DNA from: Legionella lytica
Lineage (GTDB): Bacteria; Pseudomonadota; Gammaproteobacteria; Legionellales; Legionellaceae
Reading direction: 5' to 3'
DNA: 64,000 bases
NCBI RefSeq assembly: GCF_023921225.1
Contig: NZ_CP071527.1
Coordinates: 2,198,501-2,262,500, forward strand
Every line of letters begins with the position of its first letter. The first letter of the stretch is position 1. The position numbers were made by a program, and so were the translations under genes. The notes under the pieces were generated by a model. It was not told the DNA's origin and did no database searches. It saw only the letters and a list, made by a program, of their open reading frames with translations. Below are positions 54,001-60,553 of the stretch, in pieces.

Positions 54001-54136
54001 GTTGAATTGCAGCCTTGGCATGTTCCTGATTGGATTCAAACCAATTAATCTCAGCTAAATAATCAGCATTTACCTCTCGAGGTAATACTCCAAGATCATG
54101 CATTCCAATAGTTAAAACTTTAATTGCGCTTGCCAT
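45014..54136 (-). CDS. Giant CdiA/FhaB-like beta-helix protein without signal peptide or TPS domain
   Basis: A protein of 3040 residues. Most of it (about 60-2000) consists of short strand-turn units typical of a right-handed beta-helix, such as VYIKGTLETDSVLAIDAEAL. Residues about 2090-2640 resemble the FHA-2/haemagglutinin-repeat region of CdiA and FhaB, with SVSHSNVQSFGG, SAGGHMELGYKGG and REHSGMYVADNTGHSVVID. A helical hydrophobic block lies near 990-1090. Near 2729 there is a run of nine Glu, then a helical C-terminal domain with a membrane-like stretch GAFAGPIGWVLVGIGVLD near 2905. The N-terminus MASAIKVLTIGMHDLGVLPR is not a signal peptide, and no TpsB/CdiB partner is encoded in the window. 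AAGGA precedes the ATG. It is probably co-transcribed with two membrane-protein genes upstream and the TPR array downstream. It may be a toxin-like exoprotein, an adhesin or a T4SS substrate; which one is open. Confidence 0.85.
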   Translation of the reverse strand: MASAIKVLTIGMHDLGVLPREVNADYLAEINWFESNQEHAKAAIQPDKNGEYNITDSVIGTKSHGELYDNGIKILEWHSTLDGKLIVQSYTEKQINLFAAIKTKECFINAKGPVYIKGTLETDSVLAIDAEALWLDDEVTSQGSILLKARQGIGLLAPIKSENLIIDAAYVHQAASVETSGQFDVSAQFFKQDTSVKTIVDKLRLVSTESEMNGDFTVNNECFLTSKSSVWGHETELSTFRFLGTNHIHTGNLHLRGDTQARIGNPALPQEGALLVDEQLAIDESALVHVFNTMSSVNEIENKGELLLEQCHLEAQHIEQQGIFDASSSLIKLSDYFTHGNKALTELKNCLFIAPITYVHDRDFSIHDSAYKGGVCSVYAGSLECNSHSVIEIEELFVDEEAETVIHDSKLKADTSIKSRGRLLFDKANVETKYLRTIDGRLTSKNSVITSEVLLELNGVTDLRESRIFGDTLVLNGAVVIDRAHFKVNSLNITSQKANINSLFSNSKYLEINGGAVEDPALFRGCGFTTAILECSNHILLDDSTVYGLSEKKISHLLHAGLKLRNSKFITDDDIRNYLNGQIELEDKSVMKVRLLHSQGAMKAKDSAVFCERLKQEDASIQLETSALVIEDKLSSQRSTVELSQGSVLRAFDVALMDSSSLRLKEESALAVDSQLENTVDSTIISTDSKVQAKKFTALGRTELCSSLLSAKELSIYDQFSAHSMSMVTVEGLIDVALDAQIKLEKAALTGDAISILGKVDVVNSAITAQNELEVFSDASLALAGVTQVEANDMHVMGALVVHDAPQEEQTEQESKQEGPMPFINVLHELTVAEEGLIEGRGGLCIEAAHYQHEGAVELCGKLKVTGSTLTNQGSIQAENMFLGFDSQVYNSGSLSAEEMVIHSNFFNVLGQTYAKRSLSVAGFYGANGGLIAANNYSNSTLLSVNAGLITPNLAGKTGDIFNLSNLGAVAKIAATTLLPGYSSAINLGLMFVDPNFRNSVQSLYHKLSDFNLEHYKHMRSHELMAELSCLKSLISTAYGAANMACAVPSELSHLSDALSSIQSTFLDKTLSLYDIKSAAAGFDYKNFAMRSAGAVLGCYSDDSLINLNIGGILSSNTSKRSLFSFNSGAEFSAFSHNINNQAFFNSGWSGGGDANFSTQYGYNEGTLEGLNRFSYRANRTVNTGTMRGEQACVMVDSLEQEGTLHLSHGFAKIAQFTDSDDAITEFSDMFVTGVDYTSTGHLEAQRTFLDYEHQINLGENFTAHTSHLSMKAHEVTIAGKIQHEEGLFIEADKVILTEGSVIRGERTSDDELFVPKVAPAQTTETVQEVSTTEPVQETEPVEETNEQAIEVKKEFNPHHVLQIKAKEVMLDGTMSGGDYTLIQGIETKPEPSPLEATSVSASEDTAEQKPAKFDKLVIGEHADITLSYGSITGHQVVNDGHVNLDSFSLDIDSLQQNNTQVLDKCSGEVTQFRDSETSNTRITQSALTGNSFVSTGAVDSQKTSFHYSEEFLTTATSEFKSDDSWITTDHFQVGGKVDYQHLLSVKAETVSLQAGSSINGKKTAEDELFVPKENSETDTTTPVGETPAGETPEDKKEFKPQHIFAIEAKKVQLNGKLTGGDFTSIHGKRTEEDGVEKTEKCELLEVGTSAEIDLTHGFISAETGDITGITHLSGFDVGIDRTKIHHGGDLSLEKSVFNGTLLGNADGTFNLDHSNVTITDIVLSQYGREHIVDSTVTTNKLVDYSQLSYQGQTTFFTKHYEHAGRISVSDLPRSGTATRNIFAVQADTANLHGSSNLDNAIFDIKHLANANQFISGSGQYSSYGVSGSLEFDTTDYMDLTLPFYRRCDLTVKASGITTHSDYISDYTLKLISTDTDINLLSTLSGANILVKSAGAIRTNNQIYAAGLVCFEAAGGFYNVGGSINGNILSIKASEIINITPGSVPAPTKKPGGIWEKVVRGVPTSPFPRSKPKDTTEPPPNPWGIPMGSSGVINGRSETYMEATSGNIVNCGGVIRGGAYTQLLAAGDIINKCNVSTHRGPYGQVTTFDPGLIAGGGGLADTDGIGLYLKANGMVRSDASNFIANGSNYIYGRYGIDLEARQETHVSKVKKTKTWYGKSSESVTTTTSVSHSNVQSFGGINTLVAEEGGVTSVATHFISPGGTQVSSRDTVLLYSLKSQTKKHKSSSSFWGLSKHSIDEKHEEVAPTLFVDNGVTRIYSTQGSIDARGAYFAGNGDLDMRAEHGRISFGTAILDHEVIEKSRGIGVSVPGMGAWSSWKSGGSFYDAMSAEDATLSKLNSMLGSNNTTELLANASNLGINLYNTTSSFMRGLSDHTLTSEILARYGLGGTGGKGFSPTINVTMTESTTKTKYQTQGVGGVNRGGNVYLEAGEGIDLENGVRVHAGGNMVVNAPEIVARSAELHSSVDQTVTSQSVGVSPTGQIQDASFAYSHTSTKSTQHVNAELSAGGHMELGYKGGAMHQVTLDGARIVAGSLDAKIEHLSIIDKQDLSTTETESGQVSLSGQISAYVGKGNSAVVREHSGMYVADNTGHSVVIDEAHMTGSEMLINGGVVEITKLVSEKLVDHQSYSGMGVSLNVHDLQRLAGQQASNATGEQAIAVAEVTFDKIDRQVEHTPVVYGENGAQIVIKEVVGEVHTESANGATVLKNDELHVTVDVPVTNSDYMQKSVENIQSGAEKIATALGLKGVPETKLPEQREPVLPSRREEEEEEEEEELGEKTEKENENDRERSVAEKEAAAALQELLSLIPEKNKRDIEETAAEIVKSSEKGKNTSVLEQKLKTQILSAVSLVVKASSEDTWARLTKKIGADSADKLAKILSSPDGAGVKAYMGSRGIIYISFIFNLYGASLGGKEDVWGTAMQNTAGDLTINFALKSATGAFAGPIGWVLVGIGVLDTFLYDEKVVELFQEQSKSFVGEGRKQLDEGNYAAAANSMHLASEHAQAVWYTQVIHYLGNLVPKFVERTNELGDSVGAIFPAPIIQEPKKVNRHSFFAPSDVVMSEEQTSFNQSVNEVGGTCEFK

Positions 54137-54193
54137 TTTCCTTAGTTCCTTGCTTGCTAATGGTTGGAATAAAATTTACCTGAAATCTATTTG

Positions 54194-54862
54194 TTACATC
54201 CTTAGGTTTGTCGGATTTCTTCTCTTGCTTGCAGATGAAGCATCTGATGGTGGGCGAAACTCACTTTGATTTGAACTATGTAAACCATGTTTCGATAAAA
54301 GCGTACTCACATTTTCAGGAATGGTATCTGTTTGCTCTTGGTCAGTTTGAGTCGAAGAGCTTGCAGCACCAGAAGAAACTGTTGGAGCTTTATCTGTATG
54401 AGAAGTCATTCTGCGCTCAAAGGTGCTAATTTTACGACTTTGAGAATCGACGTCCTCTCGAATCAATGAGATACGGGCAGTCTGCTCTCGCTTATCCTTT
54501 TCATGTTGTATTTCCAGTGTATTTTGACGAACCTCCATTTCGCCAAATTTCTGATTTACATTCTGCATGTCACCTGTATTTTTTTCACACCGCTCCTCCA
54601 AACTCGTCAGACGACGTTTTAGCTCCTCTATATAATCCTCTTCTTTATTTTGCTCCGCACCAATACAATCACTAAAGTGATTAACCGCAGTATCTCCCGC
54701 TGCCCAAGCCGTACCAACAAGCCCCAAAACGCTAGCCCCTAGTTTGGCTCCAAACGGTATTGCTAATGGAGGCGCAATACAAACAGCCACAACAGTTCCT
54801 AAGGATACGATCCCTATACTAATAACACTCCCAGTCCATATAGTGCTTACTTTTTTTTTCAT
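54194..54862 (-). CDS. Membrane-hairpin and coiled-coil protein
   Basis: A protein of 222 residues. Two hydrophobic segments near the N-terminus (about 8-30 and 35-57: SVISIGIVSLGTVVAVCIA, AKLGASVLGLVGTAWAAG) form a probable membrane hairpin. A coiled coil follows (about 75-150, EELKRRLTSLEERCEKN and onward), then a Ser/Thr-rich disordered tail. AAAGG lies 7 nt before the ATG. It lies 57 bp ahead of the giant gene and 46 bp after the 317-residue membrane protein. No known family; an anchoring or transport role for the giant protein is inferred from position only. Confidence 0.75.
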   Translation of the reverse strand: MKKKVSTIWTGSVISIGIVSLGTVVAVCIAPPLAIPFGAKLGASVLGLVGTAWAAGDTAVNHFSDCIGAEQNKEEDYIEELKRRLTSLEERCEKNTGDMQNVNQKFGEMEVRQNTLEIQHEKDKREQTARISLIREDVDSQSRKISTFERRMTSHTDKAPTVSSGAASSSTQTDQEQTDTIPENVSTLLSKHGLHSSNQSEFRPPSDASSASKRRNPTNLRM

Positions 54863-54908
54863 AATTAAACCTTTAACTAATTACTTTAATAAGGTAATGA
54901 ATGATCAT

Positions 54909-55862
54909 TTACATTGATATTAAGGAGTTATGCTCGTGGGGTTCATTTTCAGGGCTTTTATTCAACTTTTGAGCCAATAGCTCAGCCATACTTATTACCT
55001 TGGCATGATGTTCTGTTAATTCCTTATGCATCATATTGGCATAGTTTCGATCTCTACCTGCTAAATCAAATGAACACTCTGGATAAGAGGTAAGTAATTC
55101 AGAAAGATCTCTAAAAAACTTTTTATCCTCACTAAATTCACGCTTAAGTTTTACGAATAATTCAGGATCTGAAAAAAATCCTTGCCCACGGGTCAATGTT
55201 TGTGAGGTTAAATCAAGGTTCTCTACAAACTCACTAAGACACTCACGAACGCGAGTTCGCTCGTTAAAAATTTTTTCACAAAACTCCACAAAAAACTCAA
55301 GTTCTAGCAGCGTCTCTTCCTTAATAAGCGTGCACTCCCCATTTCTTGCCAATGTTCCTATAATAGAGCCCCCGAAGATACCCAGAAAAACACTACCCGA
55401 TGTTAAAGCAAGTGCTTCAAGAAGAGGGGTTCCTAAAACCATAAAATAAAGATAAGCAGAACAGACTGTAAGACTTGCGAATACTAATTGTGGATAAAAA
55501 GTAGCTACAAAAAGAGTAAGAGAACGGCAAAGATTTAAACACAGCAATCCTAGTGCCAACGTTAATTTAGTTAGAGCAGTCAGGCACTCTTGGGAAGCAT
55601 CGTAAGCCAATGAGGCTGCGTTCGAGAAATTCAAGGCAAACAACGAACCTGCTACTTTACCGAGGATTTTGAATGTTTCGAGTATCAGCGAAAAACCAGA
55701 GTTCACATACTGCCACTGCCCAATCCACATAGGGTAATTTATTTTTTTAAAGTCATTAAAACTACGATAAGGACGAAAAAAATAGTCCCCAGGATGTTCC
55801 AATAAGCTTATTTTTAATTCATTTAGATATTTTTTTTCTACTTCAGAAAAATTCTCGAACAT
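54909..55862 (-). CDS. Polytopic membrane protein, first gene of the giant-protein operon
   Basis: ATG at 55862 is chosen because GAGGTAG lies about 9 nt upstream; this gives 317 residues beginning MFENFSEVEKKYL (seven more residues are possible). A soluble N-terminal part is followed by three to four hydrophobic segments (about 60-175, including LTLFVATFYPQLVFASLTVC and GSVFLGIFGGSIIG), then a long charged helical domain. It is not recognisably a TpsB barrel or a known secretion ATPase. Function unknown. Confidence 0.75.
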   Translation of the reverse strand: MFENFSEVEKKYLNELKISLLEHPGDYFFRPYRSFNDFKKINYPMWIGQWQYVNSGFSLILETFKILGKVAGSLFALNFSNAASLAYDASQECLTALTKLTLALGLLCLNLCRSLTLFVATFYPQLVFASLTVCSAYLYFMVLGTPLLEALALTSGSVFLGIFGGSIIGTLARNGECTLIKEETLLELEFFVEFCEKIFNERTRVRECLSEFVENLDLTSQTLTRGQGFFSDPELFVKLKREFSEDKKFFRDLSELLTSYPECSFDLAGRDRNYANMMHKELTEHHAKVISMAELLAQKLNKSPENEPHEHNSLISM

Positions 55863-56314
55863 GATCTTTTCTACCTCATACAATAATTTTTTAGCAAGGC
55901 TATGGCTTGACGATTATAGGGAGAATGAAACAGATGGCTTTAAGATTGGTAAGTAAAAATGATTTTTCCATAATTTATCCATTCACAGCAGACTAAGAAG
56001 ATTGCTTTTCCATACCGATTAAGGTTGAAGAATGTGAAGAATACACGCGTGAATTATTTTTTTCAATAGCGATACCAGTAAGATCATACTGGAAAAATAA
56101 AACTCACAAGGAACTAGAATATCCTTATCGTGCTCATGGGAAATTAACAATTTTTAATATTCAATTAGTTATCATTAATTGTTTTTTCATCAAAGCCTAA
56201 AGAAAATAATTTAAAAAAAAACAAAAATTCTGTTTGATGCATTCCTCAATAGCAAAATCACAATTACACTCCTTACTTTTCTATTGTAAAATGTAGTATT
56301 TTGAACTCTAACTT
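55863..56314. other. Divergent intergenic region, 452 bp
   Basis: It holds the probable promoter of the giant-protein operon: a minus-strand TATAAT (plus 55913-55918), 50 bp ahead of the first ATG and without a good -35, which suggests an activator-dependent start. The rest is AT-rich (for example near 56190-56240) and leads into the cyclase-family gene on the plus strand. No gene or repeat seen. Confidence 0.5.
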
Positions 56315-56998
56315 ATGAAATTCCCTTATCAGTTCATTGACTTAACCCATACCTTAGATGGTTCCATTCCCAATTGGGATAACAGCTGTGGCTTTAATCA
56401 TGAACTGCAAATAGATTATGCTGACTGCCAAGGTGACGATAAATTCCGTGTGATGAAACTCCATATGGATGCAGGGATTGGCACCCATATGGATGCTCCA
56501 AGTCACTGTGTTCCTCATGGAAGATGCATTGATGAGTTTGATGTTAATGACTTATGTATGCCATGTATTGTCATTGATGTATCCAGTAAAGCACATGCAC
56601 ATTATCGGGTATCAGCACAGGATATTAGCGATTTTGAAAGCCTGTATGGCCCAATTAGCCTGGATGCATGCGTGATGATTAAAACTGGTTGGGGGCGATT
56701 CTGGAGTGAGCCGCTCAAATATCATAATAACCATGTGTTTCCCTCCGTCTCCGCGGAGGCTGCTAATTTATTGCTGGAGCGAGGAGTCGCCGCGTTGGGC
56801 ATTGATACCTTATCGCCAGATTGTCCAAAATATGGTTTTAAAGTCCATCAAGCCTTTTTAGGAAAAGGCAAAATATTGCTGGAAAATGTTGCCAATTTAG
56901 AGCATATGCCGGCAACGGGGGCTTTTGTCCTGATTTGCCCTCTTAGGATACGCAATGGAACCGAGGCACCGGTAAGGCTGTTAGGATTACTTTCATAA
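56315..56998 (+). CDS. Cyclase-family metal-dependent hydrolase (kynurenine formamidase-like)
   Basis: A protein of 227 residues of the cyclase (PF04199) type. The metal-binding motif GIGTHMDAPSHCV is the family's H-x-G-T-H-x-D-x-P-x-H signature in slightly altered form. GVAALGIDTLSPDCPKYGFK and VHQAFLGKGKILLENVANL are typical of the C-terminal half. Members include arylformamidase KynB and isatin hydrolase. No other kynurenine-pathway gene is present, so the substrate is open. No strong ribosome-binding site. Confidence 0.88.
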   Translation: MKFPYQFIDLTHTLDGSIPNWDNSCGFNHELQIDYADCQGDDKFRVMKLHMDAGIGTHMDAPSHCVPHGRCIDEFDVNDLCMPCIVIDVSSKAHAHYRVSAQDISDFESLYGPISLDACVMIKTGWGRFWSEPLKYHNNHVFPSVSAEAANLLLERGVAALGIDTLSPDCPKYGFKVHQAFLGKGKILLENVANLEHMPATGAFVLICPLRIRNGTEAPVRLLGLLS

Positions 56999-57007
56999 GT
57001 TAACTCC

Positions 57008-58012
57008 TCAAAAACCGACATTACCTCGCCCTGCCTCTTTGGCTTGATATAAGGCTTCATCTGCGTGTTTCACTAATGAATAAATATCATCTAAACTGGT
57101 TGAAATCGCACAACCAATACTGCAAGTGAGATAAATAATAGATCCATCAAAAGAAATAGGGGTTGCGGCAATCTCATCGCAAATCTGCTGGCTGATTCTC
57201 AGTGCTTCGCTTAGATTAACATCTGCTAATACCGCTAAAAACTCATCACCACCATAACGTCCTAATGCATCTTTTGGACGTAATATAGCGCGTATTTTCT
57301 CAACCATCGTATGCAGAGCCAAATCTCCAGCTTGATGCCCATATGTGTCATTTACTTCTTTAAAACAGTCAACATCAATCATCAATATTGCAAGAAAGCT
57401 GTCCTGGATATTCTCTAGCTCCATGGCAGCAATATCAAAAATAGCAGCCCTGTTCCAACTGTGGGTTAAAGGATCGATGCGACTCTTGCGCTCAAGCTCT
57501 TCGTTTTGCTGCGCCAACCTAACTTGTGCTTCAGACAGCACATGAAAATTTAGCTCCCGTTCCACTAAGGAGGCAAGGTCTCGCAGTGTTTCTTGTTGCT
57601 CTAAGCTGAATCTACGCGGTTTAGTATCGCCAACACAAAATACACCTATACGTTCACCTTCAAAATGAATGGGAACACCTGCATAAAAAACCCAGGTATC
57701 CGTATAAGCACTATCAAAAAAACGAGGGTCTTTGCGCGCATCAAAGGTAACACAAATTTCGTCGTCCAAAATGGTATGGTGGCAATAAGAGTCTTTTCTT
57801 ATCCCCATAACCGCCTTTAAGCCCTGTGAACTTTTAATCCATGATACTTTCGCCCCCAAAATATCAATTACGGCCAATGGCACGTTAAAAAGCTTACGTG
57901 CAAGTCGCGTAATTTTGTCAAAACGTTCCTCAGCGGGTGTACCGAACATCTGTGATTTTTGAACAGCCGCGAGGCGTTGTTCTTCATTGGGCAAGTAAGG
58001 AGCTTCTGGCAT
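57008..58012 (-). CDS. GAF-GGDEF diguanylate cyclase
   Basis: A protein of 334 residues: an N-terminal GAF sensor (about 25-160, with HTILDDEICVTFDARKDPRF and YAGVPIHFEGERIGVFCVG) and a C-terminal GGDEF domain with RYGGDEFLAVLADV near 254. The product-inhibition I-site RPKD lies exactly five residues before GGDEF, so feedback inhibition by cyclic di-GMP is expected. Cytosolic. It converges with the cyclase-family gene (stops 9 bp apart) and its 5' side faces the permease gene. Confidence 0.93.
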   Translation of the reverse strand: MPEAPYLPNEEQRLAAVQKSQMFGTPAEERFDKITRLARKLFNVPLAVIDILGAKVSWIKSSQGLKAVMGIRKDSYCHHTILDDEICVTFDARKDPRFFDSAYTDTWVFYAGVPIHFEGERIGVFCVGDTKPRRFSLEQQETLRDLASLVERELNFHVLSEAQVRLAQQNEELERKSRIDPLTHSWNRAAIFDIAAMELENIQDSFLAILMIDVDCFKEVNDTYGHQAGDLALHTMVEKIRAILRPKDALGRYGGDEFLAVLADVNLSEALRISQQICDEIAATPISFDGSIIYLTCSIGCAISTSLDDIYSLVKHADEALYQAKEAGRGNVGF

Positions 58013-58124
58013 TCTTGCTTCTCTAATTAGGTGATAAACACCGGGTAATATAGTACTAAATTATAGCAGCGCTTTTGATTTATTTATGGTTTTTCTCTTT
58101 TTTTATCGATTACCTTGGTGTGCT

Positions 58125-59354
58125 TTAAAAGAAACAGACATACACCAAAACATTAAGCAGGGTTAAGGGCAAGCCCAGTTTGATAAACTCAAAAAAACCA
58201 AATCCCTTAATACCTCGTTTTTCACTATTTTGAATGATGATAATAGTACTTGCCGCACCTAGAATAGATAAATTACCGGCAATAGTACTTCCTACGGCTA
58301 AGGTTAGTAATTGAGAATTGGTGTGAGCGGAGTGCAACAATAAAGGTAAATAAAGTGCTACCAATGGGACATTAGAAATAAATTGGCTTAAAAGAATACT
58401 AATCGCGAAAATGACAATTGGGCTGGTTAAGGAAATGTGATAACGATGAATATTCGCTTGAAAGAAACCACTATCCCAAACACTTTGCATCAACACAAAA
58501 GTGCTGGCGAAGAAGATTAATGTTCCCCAATCAAGTTTCCTTAGAAACACCAATTTCTGTTTGCTAAATAATAAAGGGAACGCAGAAATAAGCGCAATAT
58601 AACTAAAATTAACCCTAATTGCTGAATGGGAAAAATCCATAATCATTTTAGTAAAAACCAGGCACAGCATAATAATTAAACTTAATTTAACTAAAACAAC
58701 CGTCCTAGAATCACGAATCGGAGTAGGCGTTACTTTTTCGATGGGCTCATCAAGCTGCTCTTTATACACAACATAGATAAGTACATAGCAAATAATAAGA
58801 TTTAAAATGGTTGGAATCGCTAAAGGTTTTATAAAATCAAGAAAAGGAGAAGGCATCTCTCCTTTAACAGCAATCAGTAAGTTTTGTGGATTCCCTACAG
58901 GGCTTAGTGCGCTTCCAATCGTCACAGCAAATGCTAAAGCAAAGAGTAAGGGCTTAATTAAGCTCTTATGTGACTTGCATAATTGCAGAATAATGGGCGT
59001 ACCAATAATCGCAATAGTATCATTCATCAGGAATGCAGCACTTGTTCCGAGTATAAAAACAATAATGAATAAGGCGTGTTTTCCGGTATGCGCATGATAA
59101 AAAATATCGTTCGTTACCTGTTCTAAATACCCACTTTCCTCAGCGGCTTGTGCGATAAAAAAGACACCAAATAAGTAGACCATGACCTCTGGGTCAATCG
59201 CAACGATTGCCTGCACTGGGGTTATTTGTTGGCATAATAAACTAACAATAGCACCAAAAGCCATAACAGCCCAAATAGGAATAACTGTTCTAGCGACCCG
59301 ACGTAATGCAATGCCAACGAGGGTAATAAAAAGAATAATAACTGCCAATGGCAT
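58125..59354 (-). CDS. Ion-transporter superfamily permease (ArsB/NhaD/SLC13-like)
   Basis: A protein of 409 residues with about 11 predicted helices in two inverted halves. Each half has a re-entrant signature: SALSPVGNPQNLLI and STIAGNLSILGAASTIII, typical of the IT superfamily that moves anions or exchanges Na+/H+. AAFLMNDTIAIIGTPIIL is the matching helix 4 segment. The specific substrate cannot be told. It lies 112 bp upstream of the diguanylate cyclase gene's start on the same strand's opposite side, without evident coupling. Confidence 0.88.
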   Translation of the reverse strand: MPLAVIILFITLVGIALRRVARTVIPIWAVMAFGAIVSLLCQQITPVQAIVAIDPEVMVYLFGVFFIAQAAEESGYLEQVTNDIFYHAHTGKHALFIIVFILGTSAAFLMNDTIAIIGTPIILQLCKSHKSLIKPLLFALAFAVTIGSALSPVGNPQNLLIAVKGEMPSPFLDFIKPLAIPTILNLIICYVLIYVVYKEQLDEPIEKVTPTPIRDSRTVVLVKLSLIIMLCLVFTKMIMDFSHSAIRVNFSYIALISAFPLLFSKQKLVFLRKLDWGTLIFFASTFVLMQSVWDSGFFQANIHRYHISLTSPIVIFAISILLSQFISNVPLVALYLPLLLHSAHTNSQLLTLAVGSTIAGNLSILGAASTIIIIQNSEKRGIKGFGFFEFIKLGLPLTLLNVLVYVCFF

Positions 59355-59481
59355 TCTAATTCTGCCCTTTTTTGAATTACTCCATTATGAGTGAATCATC
59401 TGCAATGTAAAGAGGTCTCATTTGCTTTAGCCCTAATACTATCCTTTAATTTATATACACACCTCAATTATTGAAAATATC

Positions 59482-60327
59482 ATGTCTAATTATCATGTTG
59501 AACGGATGAACCGTGATGAAGTGACACTGGCAGTAGATTGGGCAAGACAGGAAGGATGGAATCCAGGTCTTCATGATGCAGAATGTTTTTATCAAACCGA
59601 TCCTCATGGCTTTTTTGCAGGTAAGCTTAATAACCAAATAATCGCTGTAGGCTCTGCCGTTATCTATGATGAACATTTTGCCTTTTGTGGTTTTTATATT
59701 GTTGATGAAAAATACCGTGCACAAGGTTATGGCATGCAGCTTACTGAAGCCAGATTAGCCTATATTGGTAATCGCAATGCAGGTATTGATGGTGTTTTGG
59801 AGATGACCGATAATTATGCGCGTATTGGCTATCGTTTTGCTCATAACAATGCACGTTATGCCTTAGAAAATAGACGACTCACTCCTAGAGCCATGGATTA
59901 TCTTGTTGATTTAAAAACAATTTCTTTTGAACAACTAGCAAATTACGACCGCCGGCACTTCCCTGCCCCCAGAGCTAACTTTCTCGTAAATTGGATTAAA
60001 CAAGATCAAGCTTTAGCTTTAGCCTATGTCGAAGAGGGGCAACTGCAAGGTTATGGTGTAATCAGAAAATGTTTTGAGGGGTATAAAATAGGGCCATTAT
60101 TTGCAGATACACCTGCAATTGCAACAGACTTGTTTGAGCAGTTAGTCGCTCATGCTCAGGGCGAAATGGTCTTTCTTGATATTCCAGAAAATAACCCCTC
60201 TGCGGTTGATTTGGTTGAGCATTACGGCATGACCAAGATATTTGCTACAGCAAGAATGTACTTAAAAGGAGCCCCTAATTTGTCTATTGAAGGCATTTAT
60301 GGGATTACTTCTTTTGAGTTAGGTTAG
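59482..60327 (+). CDS. GNAT acetyltransferase with a second acetyltransferase-like domain
   Basis: A protein of 281 residues. The N-terminal GNAT domain (about 1-130) has the acetyl-CoA loop VDEKYRAQGYGMQLTEARL. The C-terminal half (about 150-281), with QLQGYGVIRKCFEGYKIGPL and ENNPSAVDLVEHYGMTK, is the second GNAT-like fold found in YitH-type proteins. Substrate unknown. Followed immediately by a 14-bp palindrome and a repeat. Confidence 0.88.
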   Translation: MSNYHVERMNRDEVTLAVDWARQEGWNPGLHDAECFYQTDPHGFFAGKLNNQIIAVGSAVIYDEHFAFCGFYIVDEKYRAQGYGMQLTEARLAYIGNRNAGIDGVLEMTDNYARIGYRFAHNNARYALENRRLTPRAMDYLVDLKTISFEQLANYDRRHFPAPRANFLVNWIKQDQALALAYVEEGQLQGYGVIRKCFEGYKIGPLFADTPAIATDLFEQLVAHAQGEMVFLDIPENNPSAVDLVEHYGMTKIFATARMYLKGAPNLSIEGIYGITSFELG

Positions 60328-60329
60328 AG

Positions 60330-60439
60330 GCCATTTAAATGGCATAAAACCACGTAGCCCGTATTAACACTGCGTAAGATGGGAGCGAAGTTTGATTCAT
60401 GTACCGACCCCGTATTACGCTGCGCTAATATTGGCTATG
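60330..60439. repeat. Palindrome GCCATTTAAATGGC followed by a GTAGCC-type repeat
   Basis: A perfect 14-bp palindrome (60330-60343) directly follows the GNAT stop. Then GTAGCCCGTATTA (from 60354) and TAATATTGGCTAT (to 60439) form the ends of a palindromic repeat with an inner 'CGTATTACGCTGCGCTAATA' core, the same family as 17870 and 31681. Confidence 0.6.
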
Positions 60440-60553
60440 AACGTTACGTACTCTGTGCTCTCATTCAATTAAAACAAATTGACTTCCCTTTTATTTAAGG
60501 TCAAGATTCGCCATCAATCTAAGCCAATATCGGTCATGGGAGCAATGGAAAAG

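Noticed and set aside
45014..54136. Canonical CDI locus (cdiB-cdiA-cdiI)
   Set aside because: No TpsB/CdiB gene, no Sec signal or TPS domain, and no VENN-type boundary motif was seen. Only the FHA-2-like region and the orphan-tail pattern recall CDI.
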